Of a stretch of 64,000 nucleotides of DNA, positions 10,101 through 18,417 are shown one piece after another; position 1 is the first letter of the stretch; the number at the start of each line of letters is the position of its first letter. The notes under the pieces are model-generated. The model saw nothing but the letters and a program-made list of their open reading frames with translations, made no database searches and had not been told where the DNA came from. Where the stretch lies: contig NZ_CP036264.1 of the NCBI RefSeq assembly GCF_008035925.1, positions 6,233,641-6,297,640 of the forward strand. Reading direction: 5' to 3'. Both the position numbers and the translations under genes were made by a program. The stretch is from Stieleria maiorica (GTDB lineage: Bacteria; Planctomycetota; Planctomycetia; Pirellulales; Pirellulaceae).

Positions 10101-12703
10101 TGGCACAGATCTTCAAAGCCAGGCTCGTCGCCGAAGTCGAGCTCAAACAACGTGTCATGGAACGCGGGATGATTGAGGACCGATCGAATTTGGATGAATA
10201 CAAGTTCGAATTGCTGAAGCCGGTCTTTGAGAAAACTATCCAGTTGGAAGCGCAGATAAAAACGCAGCGTATCGATGCGTTTCAAGACAATTTGCGTACC
10301 GCAGAAAGTATTCGGTTGATCCTTCAGGCAATTATGAAGGACCAGGAGCAGGTAAAGAAAGCCGTTTCAGACGTGCAGACCAGTAAAGCATCTGTCTCCG
10401 CATCGTTTTCCGAGTTCTCTTTGCAGCAAACGGTACAAGCGATTCGAAATGACTCATCAGTCGCTGCGGGGCTCGCACGAGACTTGCGGCAGCAATTGAA
10501 ATCATCGGTAGAGAATACAAAAGCCGATCTCGTTGTTTTGTCGCGATCGGATTGGGCCTCCGGACGCGTTCGCAAATCAGCAATGCAGGCAATTACAGCA
10601 CTTAATGAAACGCTAGCCGCAATCGAACGTCTGCCGAATGATGCACTGCAATTAAACGGAAGTGAACGCAGTGTCGTACTCGATGTGTTTAACGCAGTAG
10701 GTCAATCTATTGACAGCTTTGTTGACACTATCTACGGTGACCAAATAACAGTTCGCAACGGACTGATGGATCTGATCAATGCAGAATACGAAATTTGGGA
10801 ACAGGTATCTAATTCCTTCTATGAGTTTCAGCGTCTTATCGAGTCCACTCAAGTGTCGGCTGACCGCCTGACAAAAGAGTATACTTCGCTTGTGGAAAAG
10901 CTGCAGTCCATCGAAGGTTCCCAGAAAGCTGATGACATTGAAACCCTTCTTGCAGCAACCTATCAATCAGCGATTAAGTATTTGTCAGCACCGGCGCTCT
11001 TGGAGCACGTCAAGCAACTTCAAAAGGAAACTCGCGTCGATCTCGACCATCGCAAGTTGCTGAACTACATGATCGACGAGCAGGAGGACAAGTTCATCGA
11101 GCTGGTCGAAGGGACGCGATCGCACATCGCGGTCATCGACCAGTACCTCAAGCGGTTGTCGATCGCACTCGAAGACGATTTTAAAATCCAGTTCTACGAT
11201 CCCGCGTTCGTGCGAATCCGCGAAGCCGCACGCGGCTTGCCGGTCACGCTCAGCCAGGTCGAACGCACGACCATCCTGACCAACAACCGCGACTTCGCCA
11301 AAGTCGACCCGCAGGCGACGATGGAGTTTGATCTTCCCAAACGGCAGATCGCCATCAAAGAAGCCTTTGACGCTGCGAAGGCACTCGTCGAAGATACCGG
11401 CGCACTGATCAATGACCCGACGTTTTTGTCCGCGTTCCAAATGATGGGGGGAAGCACCCAACCGGCGACCGTCAAGAATCTTGTTCCCGGCCAATCGATG
11501 AGTACCGATCAGCACATCATGGGGCTGGTCCCGCCACAACCTCAGCAGAATACGCCGGGTTCGGCGCTGCAAAGTCTGGTCCCGGAACCGTCGATCTTCA
11601 AACTGGAAACCGGAACCGGATTTCAAATCCGCCCGGTCATGCAACCCGATGGCGATTCCGCCGTGTACGACTTTGATTACATGTACACGACCAACATTCG
11701 CGAACCGGTGCGGGCCGATGAAAAACATATCGGTCGCGTCAAACGACATTTTGTGCATACCGCCGTGCAATCCGGAAACTTCGAACTTCGCGAGATCAGC
11801 CGCTATCAAGTTGCGTTAAAGGTCTCCCGTACCAGCAAGGGCGTCCCGTTGCTGGAAGACATTCCGGTCGTCGGCGCTGTCTTCCGCCCCGCCCCCAGTG
11901 ACGAGTCCTCATTGCAGCAAAACGTCATTTTCGGGCAGTCCAACCTTTACCCGACCCTGTTTGATCTGATGGGACTCCGTTGGGCACAGCAAGTCGTCGA
12001 TCTGGACCATCTCCGTTTGATCGAATCCGAGCATGTCATTCGCGGCCGCCAGAAAGCGATGCGTGACTTCGTTTTCGGCCAGGCCTCCAAGCGGGTCGAC
12101 GACTTCTTGGATGTCCGCGATAAGTCCGCGAGGAACTTCCGACCCGATCTCTATCATGAACAGACGATGACGTCGCCCTATCATCCACGCGGATATACGG
12201 TTCGCAATCCGGCAACTGATCCGACGGGCAACAACTACGAACGCGCCGATCGCCGTCCGCCAGAAATGCAAGATCCGCCGTACGATCGCTATCGACACCG
12301 GCCGGTGCACCCGGAACAAATCGGCCCGGGCGTGATCCCTGAACCGATCCTGCCACGGCGTGACGACTCTTTGCTTCCGGCGCCACTCACGCCGCCGATC
12401 GAGCTCAATGGCGGGCCGGTCGATAGCGAATTCGAATCACTGCTGAGGCGCGAGCGTGGGGTTCAACCCGATCTCGGTCAACTCGGTCGCAGCGGCGGAG
12501 CGATCCAGTTTGCCCGACCGGCCGCGGTCGTTCGCCACCTGCCTGCGGCGATTGGCCAGATCAACACACCCGTCCAGCGCAATTCGGTCATCCAAGCGGG
12601 TTTTCAAGCTTCCCCGGATGACTTGAACGCATCAACGTCCAAATGGAATTCGTTTCGTCGGCCGCCCATCCATCAGGAGTACTTGGCGCCGGAGCGCCGT
12701 TGA
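7160..12703 (+). CDS. Giant exported protein with Ig-like, coiled-coil and secretin-type regions
   Basis: The protein has 1847 residues, with a signal peptide or membrane anchor (about 1-27). Residues about 30-470 look like repeated bacterial Ig/cadherin-like beta modules (DTIGPVL and DSVGPRLLHA starts, GEYQ endings). Residues about 530-700 form a charged Ala/Gln/Glu coiled coil. Residues about 705-800 resemble a secretin N-type subdomain (LIQIRGPIKGINKIRTMI, then QIDSPVGQIKIGVFTVQVN). A long helical region follows. Residues about 1480-1580 carry TGTGFQIRPVMQ and GVPLLEDIPVVGAVFR, close to the conserved secretin C-terminal signature. The last 200 residues are Pro/Arg-rich. Ordinary secretins are 400-800 residues, so this is an outsized, rearranged relative. 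It may form or dock to an outer-membrane pore, or be a degenerate secretin (inference). Bases about 10240-10990 are visibly A+T-richer than the rest. Confidence 0.7.
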   Translation: MKAKLPQLTLAGLLLIPVLFLVGYSIAEETTAPGELRVIAFLPDGKTPLSFTNGQVKVAKPTVPAVQIEFGGTDNQTGQLEIKIGNQPAVKKQADLDDEHRTIVSLADLDGVELVEGHYSIVFTYHPTGGNPSLPMAINVVVDTIGPVLRTVQSIEFGQKLELNFADSDLDLNTVTSGRLLVRQKLAGQNPLSNPIGFTAKERHDHKLLLKFDPPLAQGEYQVSFAEDDSSHIRDSVKNPIVDPEAKATFIVSYPLADTPVITVVESAETRSRADRTGLWVTRSDDVRVSLPKTPLIPGGKMAARVNGQTQSPKDIASFLDVGLTREGDNTVQVVFFDGSGNRVGQSNQVTIQKDSVGPRLLHAEVIDVPDRTGTKRVLVATFDSNDLTLPGVVTARPMQIRSRGSANTFGTSITVDAPVPDGNNKLRLEIDQLLPGEYQLVVLGSGQTITDSAGNPAGNGQNQVIHFTIAAERNFGQHVEFPPYAPPKKQAIPDEGFNPGDYVETRVARLFYYRDAHRVAQIINRNIRSFNQAAVTQAERRAESAREDANEATDRRRQKEREASEAADQARAAEQKLAQAQQVVADNQQLTNSITADKAQRASLQTQLDALPADSSDPAVVAQRTVLINQIAILDNRVVQNQASLDQIGDVSEIAGRIPAMQQSVANLRERELSLRSEWNQAQAEEERAKQKQFRNEVTAAETDPDTYVAGDMHSVDPVTQCSISVIGEGLIQIRGPIKGINKIRTMINQIDSPVGQIKIGVFTVQVNGEDGAKMEKVVGDVESHVDLSRFLVNQSLNLLRKAIQSEAAMLAEQCQHDGHYQVDRDRRYLYSFFGRDFIDELYEMNSEFLFTENKVLSLHAMDTISLNRALFILALAKNDVRERIVAQFLESAKSELPDAEYDFRRSSELRPHKSQKHFPFWNRSRLPIANHYKKEAEIYEAVHRNALQRYHFRNVNAFFDTGFTSPDTMNPMQREFIRLAQIFKARLVAEVELKQRVMERGMIEDRSNLDEYKFELLKPVFEKTIQLEAQIKTQRIDAFQDNLRTAESIRLILQAIMKDQEQVKKAVSDVQTSKASVSASFSEFSLQQTVQAIRNDSSVAAGLARDLRQQLKSSVENTKADLVVLSRSDWASGRVRKSAMQAITALNETLAAIERLPNDALQLNGSERSVVLDVFNAVGQSIDSFVDTIYGDQITVRNGLMDLINAEYEIWEQVSNSFYEFQRLIESTQVSADRLTKEYTSLVEKLQSIEGSQKADDIETLLAATYQSAIKYLSAPALLEHVKQLQKETRVDLDHRKLLNYMIDEQEDKFIELVEGTRSHIAVIDQYLKRLSIALEDDFKIQFYDPAFVRIREAARGLPVTLSQVERTTILTNNRDFAKVDPQATMEFDLPKRQIAIKEAFDAAKALVEDTGALINDPTFLSAFQMMGGSTQPATVKNLVPGQSMSTDQHIMGLVPPQPQQNTPGSALQSLVPEPSIFKLETGTGFQIRPVMQPDGDSAVYDFDYMYTTNIREPVRADEKHIGRVKRHFVHTAVQSGNFELREISRYQVALKVSRTSKGVPLLEDIPVVGAVFRPAPSDESSLQQNVIFGQSNLYPTLFDLMGLRWAQQVVDLDHLRLIESEHVIRGRQKAMRDFVFGQASKRVDDFLDVRDKSARNFRPDLYHEQTMTSPYHPRGYTVRNPATDPTGNNYERADRRPPEMQDPPYDRYRHRPVHPEQIGPGVIPEPILPRRDDSLLPAPLTPPIELNGGPVDSEFESLLRRERGVQPDLGQLGRSGGAIQFARPAAVVRHLPAAIGQINTPVQRNSVIQAGFQASPDDLNASTSKWNSFRRPPIHQEYLAPERR

Positions 12704-12837
12704 TAATCACGAACAGGCCGCGGTCGACGTATCGTAAAGTGATGCTTGAACCACAGGGTTGACTATTTATACTTCTGCGGAGGGATTGGCGGTCAGGGTT
12801 GATCAGCAGTAATGTCACGACCTAAGAGGCAATAGAG

Positions 12838-13398
12838 ATGGCTGTCACCGGTGAACGCATCATCCAAGTGATGAAGGACGAATTGGAGAAGAAGGGCTGT
12901 GCCTTCGATTCCGAACCGGCATCAAAGAATGTCGGATTGACCAAGAGCCAATTGACGGGATTCGTGTTTGATGCATTGAGCAGCGAAACGGACGACGAAG
13001 ATTGCGTCGCGTTTGCAGTCCACGACCTTCTGGTAGGTTACAACCGCTTGCTCGACACGCCTCCCAACCGAGCCGCCATCCGGCGTATGCCTCCTCCTGG
13101 CCGCTGCGGTTTCTGGCTGAAAACACCCGAAATCGACGCAGATCCTTCCGCGGACGGCATCGAATGCCGGCTTTCAACGGAGCCTACACCGGCCGAGATC
13201 GTCAGGGTGGACCGCCCCGAATCGGTGACGCCGACGCCGAACGCCACCCCTGTCGTGGTCGCGGATTCGATGATCGGTATCGCCGATGAAATCATGAAGT
13301 TTCAATCACTTCGCGAGATGGGCGTCCTGACCGACGACGAGTTTGACGCCGTGAAGAAGCGGCTTCTGGGAAAGATCTGCCCCTCGCTGAACGCATGA
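12838..13398 (+). CDS. SHOCT-domain protein
   Basis: The protein has 186 residues and no signal peptide. The C-terminal 35 residues (IMKFQSLREMGVLTDDEFDAVKKRLLG) match the SHOCT (short C-terminal) domain, a small helical module found at the ends of many bacterial proteins and thought to mediate oligomerisation or membrane-associated regulation. The N-terminal 90 residues form a soluble region, MAVTGERIIQVMKDEL onward, of no known family. A Pro/Thr-rich linker joins the two. It follows the secretin-like gene by 134 bases on the same strand, with an AGAGGCAATAGAG ribosome site. Function unknown. Confidence 0.65.
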   Translation: MAVTGERIIQVMKDELEKKGCAFDSEPASKNVGLTKSQLTGFVFDALSSETDDEDCVAFAVHDLLVGYNRLLDTPPNRAAIRRMPPPGRCGFWLKTPEIDADPSADGIECRLSTEPTPAEIVRVDRPESVTPTPNATPVVVADSMIGIADEIMKFQSLREMGVLTDDEFDAVKKRLLGKICPSLNA

Positions 13399-13652
13399 CG
13401 TTCTTGGAGTCGGTCGCCAGCGGCGTTTGCATCACCATGCACTTCATCTAAGGCATCGCTGTCCGTGGTTTGATGGTTTTTCAGACGGCCATTGTCACCA
13501 ATGAAGGTTGTCGGAGGATGGCCTGAGACCCCATCACGCGAGGTGTCGCTGGATCGATGGTTCTTGTCATGTTTTTCAGGTTTTGGGTTGCGTCACATTT
13601 TCGGCTAATTTCAATAGCTCCTTTGGAGTGGTTTATTTACCAAAGGCTAGCG

Positions 13653-14480
13653 ATGAGTGATGCGATGAGAGCGATTCGGTTGTTTATCATGCTCTGGGCC
13701 ATGTTGTTGACCCTTGGAACGAGCACGCTTCCTGCCGGTGTGATTTACCAATCTCCCACGGGGGCTTCGCCACTGATGGGGTATATTGCGGTGGACGATC
13801 CGTCGCTGGCAGGAACGCAGTACGTGCATCCCGACATCCCTCTCGATCGATTTAACGCCAGCAATCTCATTGACGGAGATCTTGCGACCTTCAGCAATAC
13901 TTACAGCGGAACTGAAGTTGCCCCGGCCACGGGAAACAACACCGCTCCACTCGATTTCGTGGGAGTCCTCTGGAACACGCCTCAGAGCAATGTCAGTTCT
14001 ATACGGCTACATCATTTTCTGTTCTTCGATGGGGGATGGTTTGGGACAGTAGTGGGAGACCTGAATTTCCTCAACAGCTTTCCACCCAATTCGCTGTCGG
14101 CAAATCAGGCGGATGCCGCAGACGTCGCTGCCCCGACGGTGCAGATCACGAACGATGGTGGTACAACCTGGACGTCGATCAGTGCGAGCGACAACTATGT
14201 GAGTGTGATCCAACCGGTCGTTCTTGCGGAAAACAGTAGCCAGCCGCCCCCGGTCACGTTCAACTTCTCCACTCAGAATGGAATTGATGGCATCCGTTTG
14301 GTCGGATACGGGGGAGGAAGGTCCGATATCCCCGGTGGTCGCGATGAACAAGGCTTTATCGCAGTGAGAGAATTTGAAATCGGAGTCCAGGTCCAGACGG
14401 CGACGGTCCCCGAACCATCGTCGATGGCCCTCTGGGCAATCTGTACACTGGGAGTGGTGGCCCGGCGTCGTAGACGCTAA
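13653..14480 (+). CDS. PEP-CTERM sorted extracellular protein
   Basis: The frame is open from 13557, but the ATG at 13653 is chosen because it is followed directly by a normal signal peptide (IRLFIMLWAMLLTLGTS...LPAG). The C-terminus has VPEPSSMALWAICTLGVVA followed by five arginines: the PEP motif, a transmembrane stretch and a basic tail of PEP-CTERM proteins, which are processed by an exosortase during export. The middle resembles discoidin-like surface domains (SNLIDGDLATFSN, a typical opening). It would be an extracellular or surface protein of about 276 residues. The exosortase gene is not in this window. Confidence 0.8.
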   Translation: MSDAMRAIRLFIMLWAMLLTLGTSTLPAGVIYQSPTGASPLMGYIAVDDPSLAGTQYVHPDIPLDRFNASNLIDGDLATFSNTYSGTEVAPATGNNTAPLDFVGVLWNTPQSNVSSIRLHHFLFFDGGWFGTVVGDLNFLNSFPPNSLSANQADAADVAAPTVQITNDGGTTWTSISASDNYVSVIQPVVLAENSSQPPPVTFNFSTQNGIDGIRLVGYGGGRSDIPGGRDEQGFIAVREFEIGVQVQTATVPEPSSMALWAICTLGVVARRRRR

Positions 14481-14529
14481 CAGCCGGTGGTGACTTACCA
14501 AGCGCGTCGATCCGCGTCGTAGTCCAAAG

Positions 14530-14979
14530 CTACGGACTGGGCGATTCCGTTTCCCCTTCGTGTGTTACTGCTTCCGCCACTGGGAATGCGACCCGATAAA
14601 TCTGCCCTCCTTTGACGTCGAGTTCAATTTCATCCACGACCGATTGTTCGTCGCTAACCAGTGCGACGTAGAGCTTGGTTGTCTTCCCCGGCGCGAGCCC
14701 GGGTAGTGCGTAGTCTCTGGTCGCTCCTGGCGGGATGATAGGGCTCGTCTGGTGCCGGTTGAACACAGCTCGACCGCCGAATTGCGACGTTATGCGTACA
14801 ATCACGGTGTCGCTGGTCAACCGAACCGCTGTTCGTTCGTCCATGCAGCAAGGCGGAGCAGGTGGGCGACACGGCAGGCCTGTCGCGGCAGCACTCCTGC
14901 TACAGAGCCAGCTTCCGAAACAAAGCGTGATTCCCACGCTTAATGAGAGATACTTGCCTGTCCAAAACGATTTAGCCAC
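14530..14979 (-). CDS. Small secreted TIGR03000-like protein
   Basis: The frame extends up to 15057, but the GTG at 14979 is preferred: it is preceded by a GGGGGAG ribosome site and begins a signal peptide (VAKSFWTGKYLSLSVGITLCFG). The mature part starts with a Cys/Pro-rich segment (LPCRPPAPPCCMDE). A beta-sandwich-like domain follows whose pattern (valine-rich strand, PGLAPGKTTKLYVAL, GGQIYRVAFP) resembles the planctomycete-specific TIGR03000 domain. That domain is recognised by shape only. The next gene on the same strand has the same pattern, so the two are probably paralogues. Function unknown; likely envelope or surface. Confidence 0.55.
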   Translation of the reverse strand: MAKSFWTGKYLSLSVGITLCFGSWLCSRSAAATGLPCRPPAPPCCMDERTAVRLTSDTVIVRITSQFGGRAVFNRHQTSPIIPPGATRDYALPGLAPGKTTKLYVALVSDEQSVVDEIELDVKGGQIYRVAFPVAEAVTHEGETESPSP

Positions 14980-15111
14980 GTCTGTCTCCCCCTCGTTTCG
15001 AATCGCTCTGAAACTCGATCGAAGGTCAAGGCTACGGCGATCCCGGCGGACAGTCAAGCAATTCGATTCGCGGCATCTCCCACGGAACCGAGCAGCACGT
15101 CACCAGCGGTA

Positions 15112-15747
15112 TCAGTCGGCGGGCTGCTGAGGCGGGGCAAGTGCGCTCTGTGGAGACTGAATCACCGATTCCGGCAACACCTCGTCAACAGGAATGATCG
15201 GGACGGCGGGAACTTCACTGTTAACAGGTGCGAAAACCGCTTGGTGAAATCTGAAGTCCTGGGGAAATCGGATATCGTATACCTGTCCGGCTTGGGCGCC
15301 GAAGGCGTGGTGGTAATGGCGTTGATTGCCGTGCATATCTGTTTCGATCACCACGATGTCACACGGCAGGATGCGGTCGGGACGAAGCCCCGTCAAACTA
15401 TAGAATCGGCTGTTGCGATGGATTCCCGCGAGTGTCTGCGGTTTGGTTTGATACCCATTGATCTCTACCTGAACGTCGTCGCGAACATGCAGTCTTAGCA
15501 GCGCGTTGTCGATGGGAGGGCAGCCGCCGCTGCGAGAACCGACCGGGGAACAGTGACCACTTGCCGTGTCAGAAACCCATGCATGGGAAAGATATACCAG
15601 AGTGGTCCTCCGAGTCGAATCCGGATTGAAATGCTGGTCATAGTACGGGTGAAAATGGCCAAACCCCACCGCATCTACCGGCGATGTTGAGATTGAGAAC
15701 AGGCCTGCTAGAACCATGAAGTATGCCGAGCTTCGCATCGTGTTCAT
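15112..15747 (-). CDS. Small secreted TIGR03000-like protein
   Basis: The frame opens at 15849, but the ATG at 15747 directly precedes a signal peptide (MNTMRSSAYFMVLAGLFSIS...PVDA) and follows an AGAGAGAC ribosome site, giving 211 residues. The mature part begins GFGHFHPYYDQHF. Then comes a TIGR03000-like domain: LRLHVRDDVQVEINGYQT, FYSLTGLRPDRILPCDIVV and GQVYDIRFP. The tail is Pro-rich (SALAPPQQPAD). It sits 132 bases upstream of the similar small protein on the same strand. Such domains are common in Planctomycetes and have no assigned function. The domain call rests on residue pattern alone. Confidence 0.6.
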   Translation of the reverse strand: MNTMRSSAYFMVLAGLFSISTSPVDAVGFGHFHPYYDQHFNPDSTRRTTLVYLSHAWVSDTASGHCSPVGSRSGGCPPIDNALLRLHVRDDVQVEINGYQTKPQTLAGIHRNSRFYSLTGLRPDRILPCDIVVIETDMHGNQRHYHHAFGAQAGQVYDIRFPQDFRFHQAVFAPVNSEVPAVPIIPVDEVLPESVIQSPQSALAPPQQPAD

Positions 15748-16112
15748 CGGGGTCTCTCTATGGTGTTCAACCATGAGCGGGTAATGGAGATGGCAGTCCG
15801 CAATGAAAGTGGAACGCACCAACCGTAGGATGGTTACGCAACAACGCAAAACTCCTGAGGGCGGTTTAGCTCCCCACCCAGAACACCCCGTACCGGTTGT
15901 CGCTGTTCTTTGGAATGTGATGGACGTCGCGGTTCACGGTGGACGAGAAACCTGCCGACGAGAATGTCGACCTGTCGTCCATAGCGGAGCAAGCATGAAA
16001 TTCGAAACGGACACTTTGATTTGCCGAGTGACACTGTTTTCGCGTGTTTGCGGATCTGTGGCCTATCACTTCAAGCTTGCCGGACGGTTGATCGAGAGCT
16101 AGAATCAGACGT
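15748..16112. other. Intergenic stretch without recognised gene
   Basis: These 365 bases separate the minus-strand TIGR03000-like gene from the plus-strand export operon, so they must contain divergent promoters. Short open frames on both strands (for example 15803-16102 plus and 15866-16423 minus) have no ribosome site, signal peptide or recognisable residue pattern, and I do not accept them. No strong hairpin or repeat was seen. Confidence 0.4.
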
Positions 16113-16526
16113 ATGAAATCGCCCCTGTTTGCCCTGCTGTTGATCGTCAACTTGTTGGCGTGTCCGGTGCGTTGCCTGTCGTGTGAGACGACGGTGACGG
16201 GGGGGCAGGACCGCGCGGTGGAGACGTGCTCGTGCTGTTCGCATGGTGATGAAGGCCCGATCTCGGAGTTGCCAGCTTCGGAACTGCCCACCCCCTGTGG
16301 TGACGATTGCGGCTGCCAAAGCTGTTTCTGTGAAGGCGCCGTCATCCAATCCGAAGTCGAGCTGCCCGAAGCCGATTGGATCGTCAGTTGGGAACTCCCC
16401 GCTGAACCGACGACCGCTCGCATTGTCAGCCAAAAGGCCTTTTTTCACGGGCACCCGCATTGCCTGGATCGGCAACTTCTCTCTGGTCGCCAAGTGCGTG
16501 TCGCGCACCAGTCTTGGCTGATCTGA
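16113..16526 (+). CDS. Small cysteine-rich secreted protein
   Basis: The protein has 137 residues, with a short signal peptide (MKSPLFALLLIVNLLACPVRC). The mature part is Cys-rich, with clusters CSCCSHGDE and CGDDCGCQSCFCEG, and there is a histidine pair near FFHGHPHC. This pattern suits a periplasmic metal-binding or disulfide-bonded protein (inference). It lies 179 bases before the first permease of the ABC export operon on the same strand and may be its first gene or an accessory under the same control. The lipoprotein two genes downstream also carries a conspicuous Cys cluster. No family was recognised. Confidence 0.6.
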   Translation: MKSPLFALLLIVNLLACPVRCLSCETTVTGGQDRAVETCSCCSHGDEGPISELPASELPTPCGDDCGCQSCFCEGAVIQSEVELPEADWIVSWELPAEPTTARIVSQKAFFHGHPHCLDRQLLSGRQVRVAHQSWLI

Positions 16527-16705
16527 GCCGACCGCTCCCAAGGAACGTCTTCGTCGCGGTCTAACGATCGCTTCGCTGTCGTTTCGTCTTTGACAGCCAC
16601 CCGTCACGCACGGCGTGACCGACTCGTCGGTGGGCGACGCTTCCCGTCTGTCCTGCGACGTGGGGGATCTGGCGCTCGGTTGTTTCACGATAGAAAGAAG
16701 GATTG

Positions 16706-17860
16706 ATGTTGCTTCCCTGGGAATACGGTGTTCGCAATCTGGCCCGGCGGCCGGTGCGCACGGCATTGACGCTCGTCGCGCTGGCGACGGTCGTGATGCT
16801 GGTATTCGTCGTCGTCGGGTTCATCCGCGGATTGGAACGATCGTTGTCCGTCAGCGGTGATCCGAATGTCGTCTTGGTCTATTCCGTGAATTCCGAGGAA
16901 AACATCGAGAACTCGTCGATCGCTGCCAACGCACCCGCGCTGCTCGCCGCCAGTTTGGAAGGCACGGTGAGGCGGTTCGGCGCGACCCACGTTTCGCCGG
17001 AGCTGTACCTGGGGACGCGCGTCAGGACCGGCGCGTCCGACGAGGGCTTGGGATTGGTGCGTGGCGTCACGACGGCCGCGCCGTTGGTACGTCGGTCGGT
17101 CAAGTTGACTGAAGGCGACTGGCCCGCCGCCGGCGAAGCGATGGTCGGGCGGTTGGCGGCGGCAAAACTGGGCAGCTCGGACCAGGCGATGGCAATCGGA
17201 AAGACGATCGAAATGGAAGGCCGGCCGTGGACGATCAGCGGCCGATTCGCCGCCGGCGGTGCGGCCTATGAATCGGAAATCTGGTGCAACCTGGGCGACT
17301 TGCAGACGGCAACCAAACGACAGGATTTATCGCTGGCGGCGATGCTGTTGTCACCGGGAAGTTCGCCCGCGGAGGTCGCGCTGTTTTGCAAAGAACGCAC
17401 CGACCTGGAGCTCCGGGCAAACCGCGAAACTGATTATTACGCGACCCTGCAGCAACACTACAAACCCGTTCGCGTGCTGGCATGGTTGGTTGTCGCTTTG
17501 GTGTCCGGTGCCGGCGTGTTCGCGGGATTGAACATGATGTACGGGGCTGTGGCCGGACGAGTCCGTGAGATCGCGACCTTGCAAGCGATCGGGTTCCGAC
17601 GACGCGCGATCCTGGTCAGTTTGATCCAGGAGGCGGTCCTGTTGGCCGCCGCCGGTTCGTTGTTGTCCGGAGTGATCGCGCTGGCGCTTCTCAACGGCAT
17701 GGCCGTGCGTTTCACGATGGGAGCGTTCACGTTGCGAATCGATGGCGTCGCCATCCTGATCGGATGCGGCGTCGGTTTGTCATTGGGCGTCTTGGGCGCG
17801 TTGCCCCCGGCGCTAAAAGCGTTGCGATCTCAAGTCGCAACAAGTTTGAAAGCAGTTTGA
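16706..17860 (+). CDS. ABC transporter permease, FtsX/MacB type
   Basis: The protein has 384 residues. The ATG at 16706 is chosen over the TTG three bases earlier; it follows AGAAAGAAGG. The topology is that of MacB/FtsX permeases: one membrane helix near residues 18-42 ([20 protein letters not shown]), a large periplasmic domain (about 45-250), then three helices near 262-285, 310-335 and 350-370. The cytoplasmic coupling segment reads [18 protein letters not shown]. It is one of two such permeases flanking the lipoprotein, adaptor and ATPase genes, so the transporter may be a heterodimer. Family members export lipoproteins, peptides, macrolides or glycolipids; the substrate here is unknown. 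Confidence 0.88.
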   Translation: MLLPWEYGVRNLARRPVRTALTLVALATVVMLVFVVVGFIRGLERSLSVSGDPNVVLVYSVNSEENIENSSIAANAPALLAASLEGTVRRFGATHVSPELYLGTRVRTGASDEGLGLVRGVTTAAPLVRRSVKLTEGDWPAAGEAMVGRLAAAKLGSSDQAMAIGKTIEMEGRPWTISGRFAAGGAAYESEIWCNLGDLQTATKRQDLSLAAMLLSPGSSPAEVALFCKERTDLELRANRETDYYATLQQHYKPVRVLAWLVVALVSGAGVFAGLNMMYGAVAGRVREIATLQAIGFRRRAILVSLIQEAVLLAAAGSLLSGVIALALLNGMAVRFTMGAFTLRIDGVAILIGCGVGLSLGVLGALPPALKALRSQVATSLKAV

Positions 17861-17881
17861 GATTTACCAAGGAGTTTTAGA

Positions 17882-18415
17882 ATGAAGAAGTTTTTCAATC
17901 TCGGTTTGGCGGCATTGTTCTTGATCGCAACCGGTTGTGGCGAAACGTCGGAGGTCACGTCACAGACCAGTCAAAACGCGGCCGACGCGGGTGCGGCAAC
18001 GTCTGCCTATCTGGCCGAAAGCGAGCCCGCAGGGGCGATGCCGGTCGGGAAGGCGCGCGAATCAATCGAAGACGGCCAGGACGTGACCTTGGTCGGTTTG
18101 ATCGGCGGATCGAGCGAACCGTTCGTCGAAGGACTGGCGGCATTCACCGTTGTTGATCCCAAAGTGCCCCATTGCGCGGCCGATGAAGGCTGCCCGACCC
18201 CGTGGGATTACTGTTGCGAAACCGATGCGGTCAAGGACAACATTGCGACGGTGAAAGTCGTCGACGAATCGGGCCACCCGGTCGCCCAAGACGCCCGCGC
18301 GATTCTCGGCGTCAAAGAACTGTCCACCGTCGTCGTCAGCGGCAAAGCCAAACGTGACGACCAAGGCAATTTGACGGTCGCAGCCAATCAAGTCTTTGTG
18401 CGACCGGGCGAGTGA
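17882..18415 (+). CDS. Lipoprotein with a Cys cluster in the ABC export operon
   Basis: The protein has 177 residues, with a lipoprotein signal ([19 protein letters not shown]), lipidated Cys at 19. A low-complexity Thr/Ser/Ala linker leads to a compact beta-rich domain (about 60-175). That domain contains the four-Cys segment [15 protein letters not shown], then [13 protein letters not shown] and ends [13 protein letters not shown], resembling an OB-fold-like arrangement. It starts 21 bases after the permease gene and ends next to the adaptor gene, so it is inside the operon. A role in metal or substrate capture at the membrane is a guess from the cysteines. Confidence 0.7.
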   Translation: MKKFFNLGLAALFLIATGCGETSEVTSQTSQNAADAGAATSAYLAESEPAGAMPVGKARESIEDGQDVTLVGLIGGSSEPFVEGLAAFTVVDPKVPHCAADEGCPTPWDYCCETDAVKDNIATVKVVDESGHPVAQDARAILGVKELSTVVVSGKAKRDDQGNLTVAANQVFVRPGE

Positions 18416-18417
18416 TC

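Noticed and set aside
15866..16423. 185-residue minus-strand open frame
   Set aside because: It overlaps the Cys-rich secreted protein gene, has no start context or recognisable residues, and is most likely a shadow.
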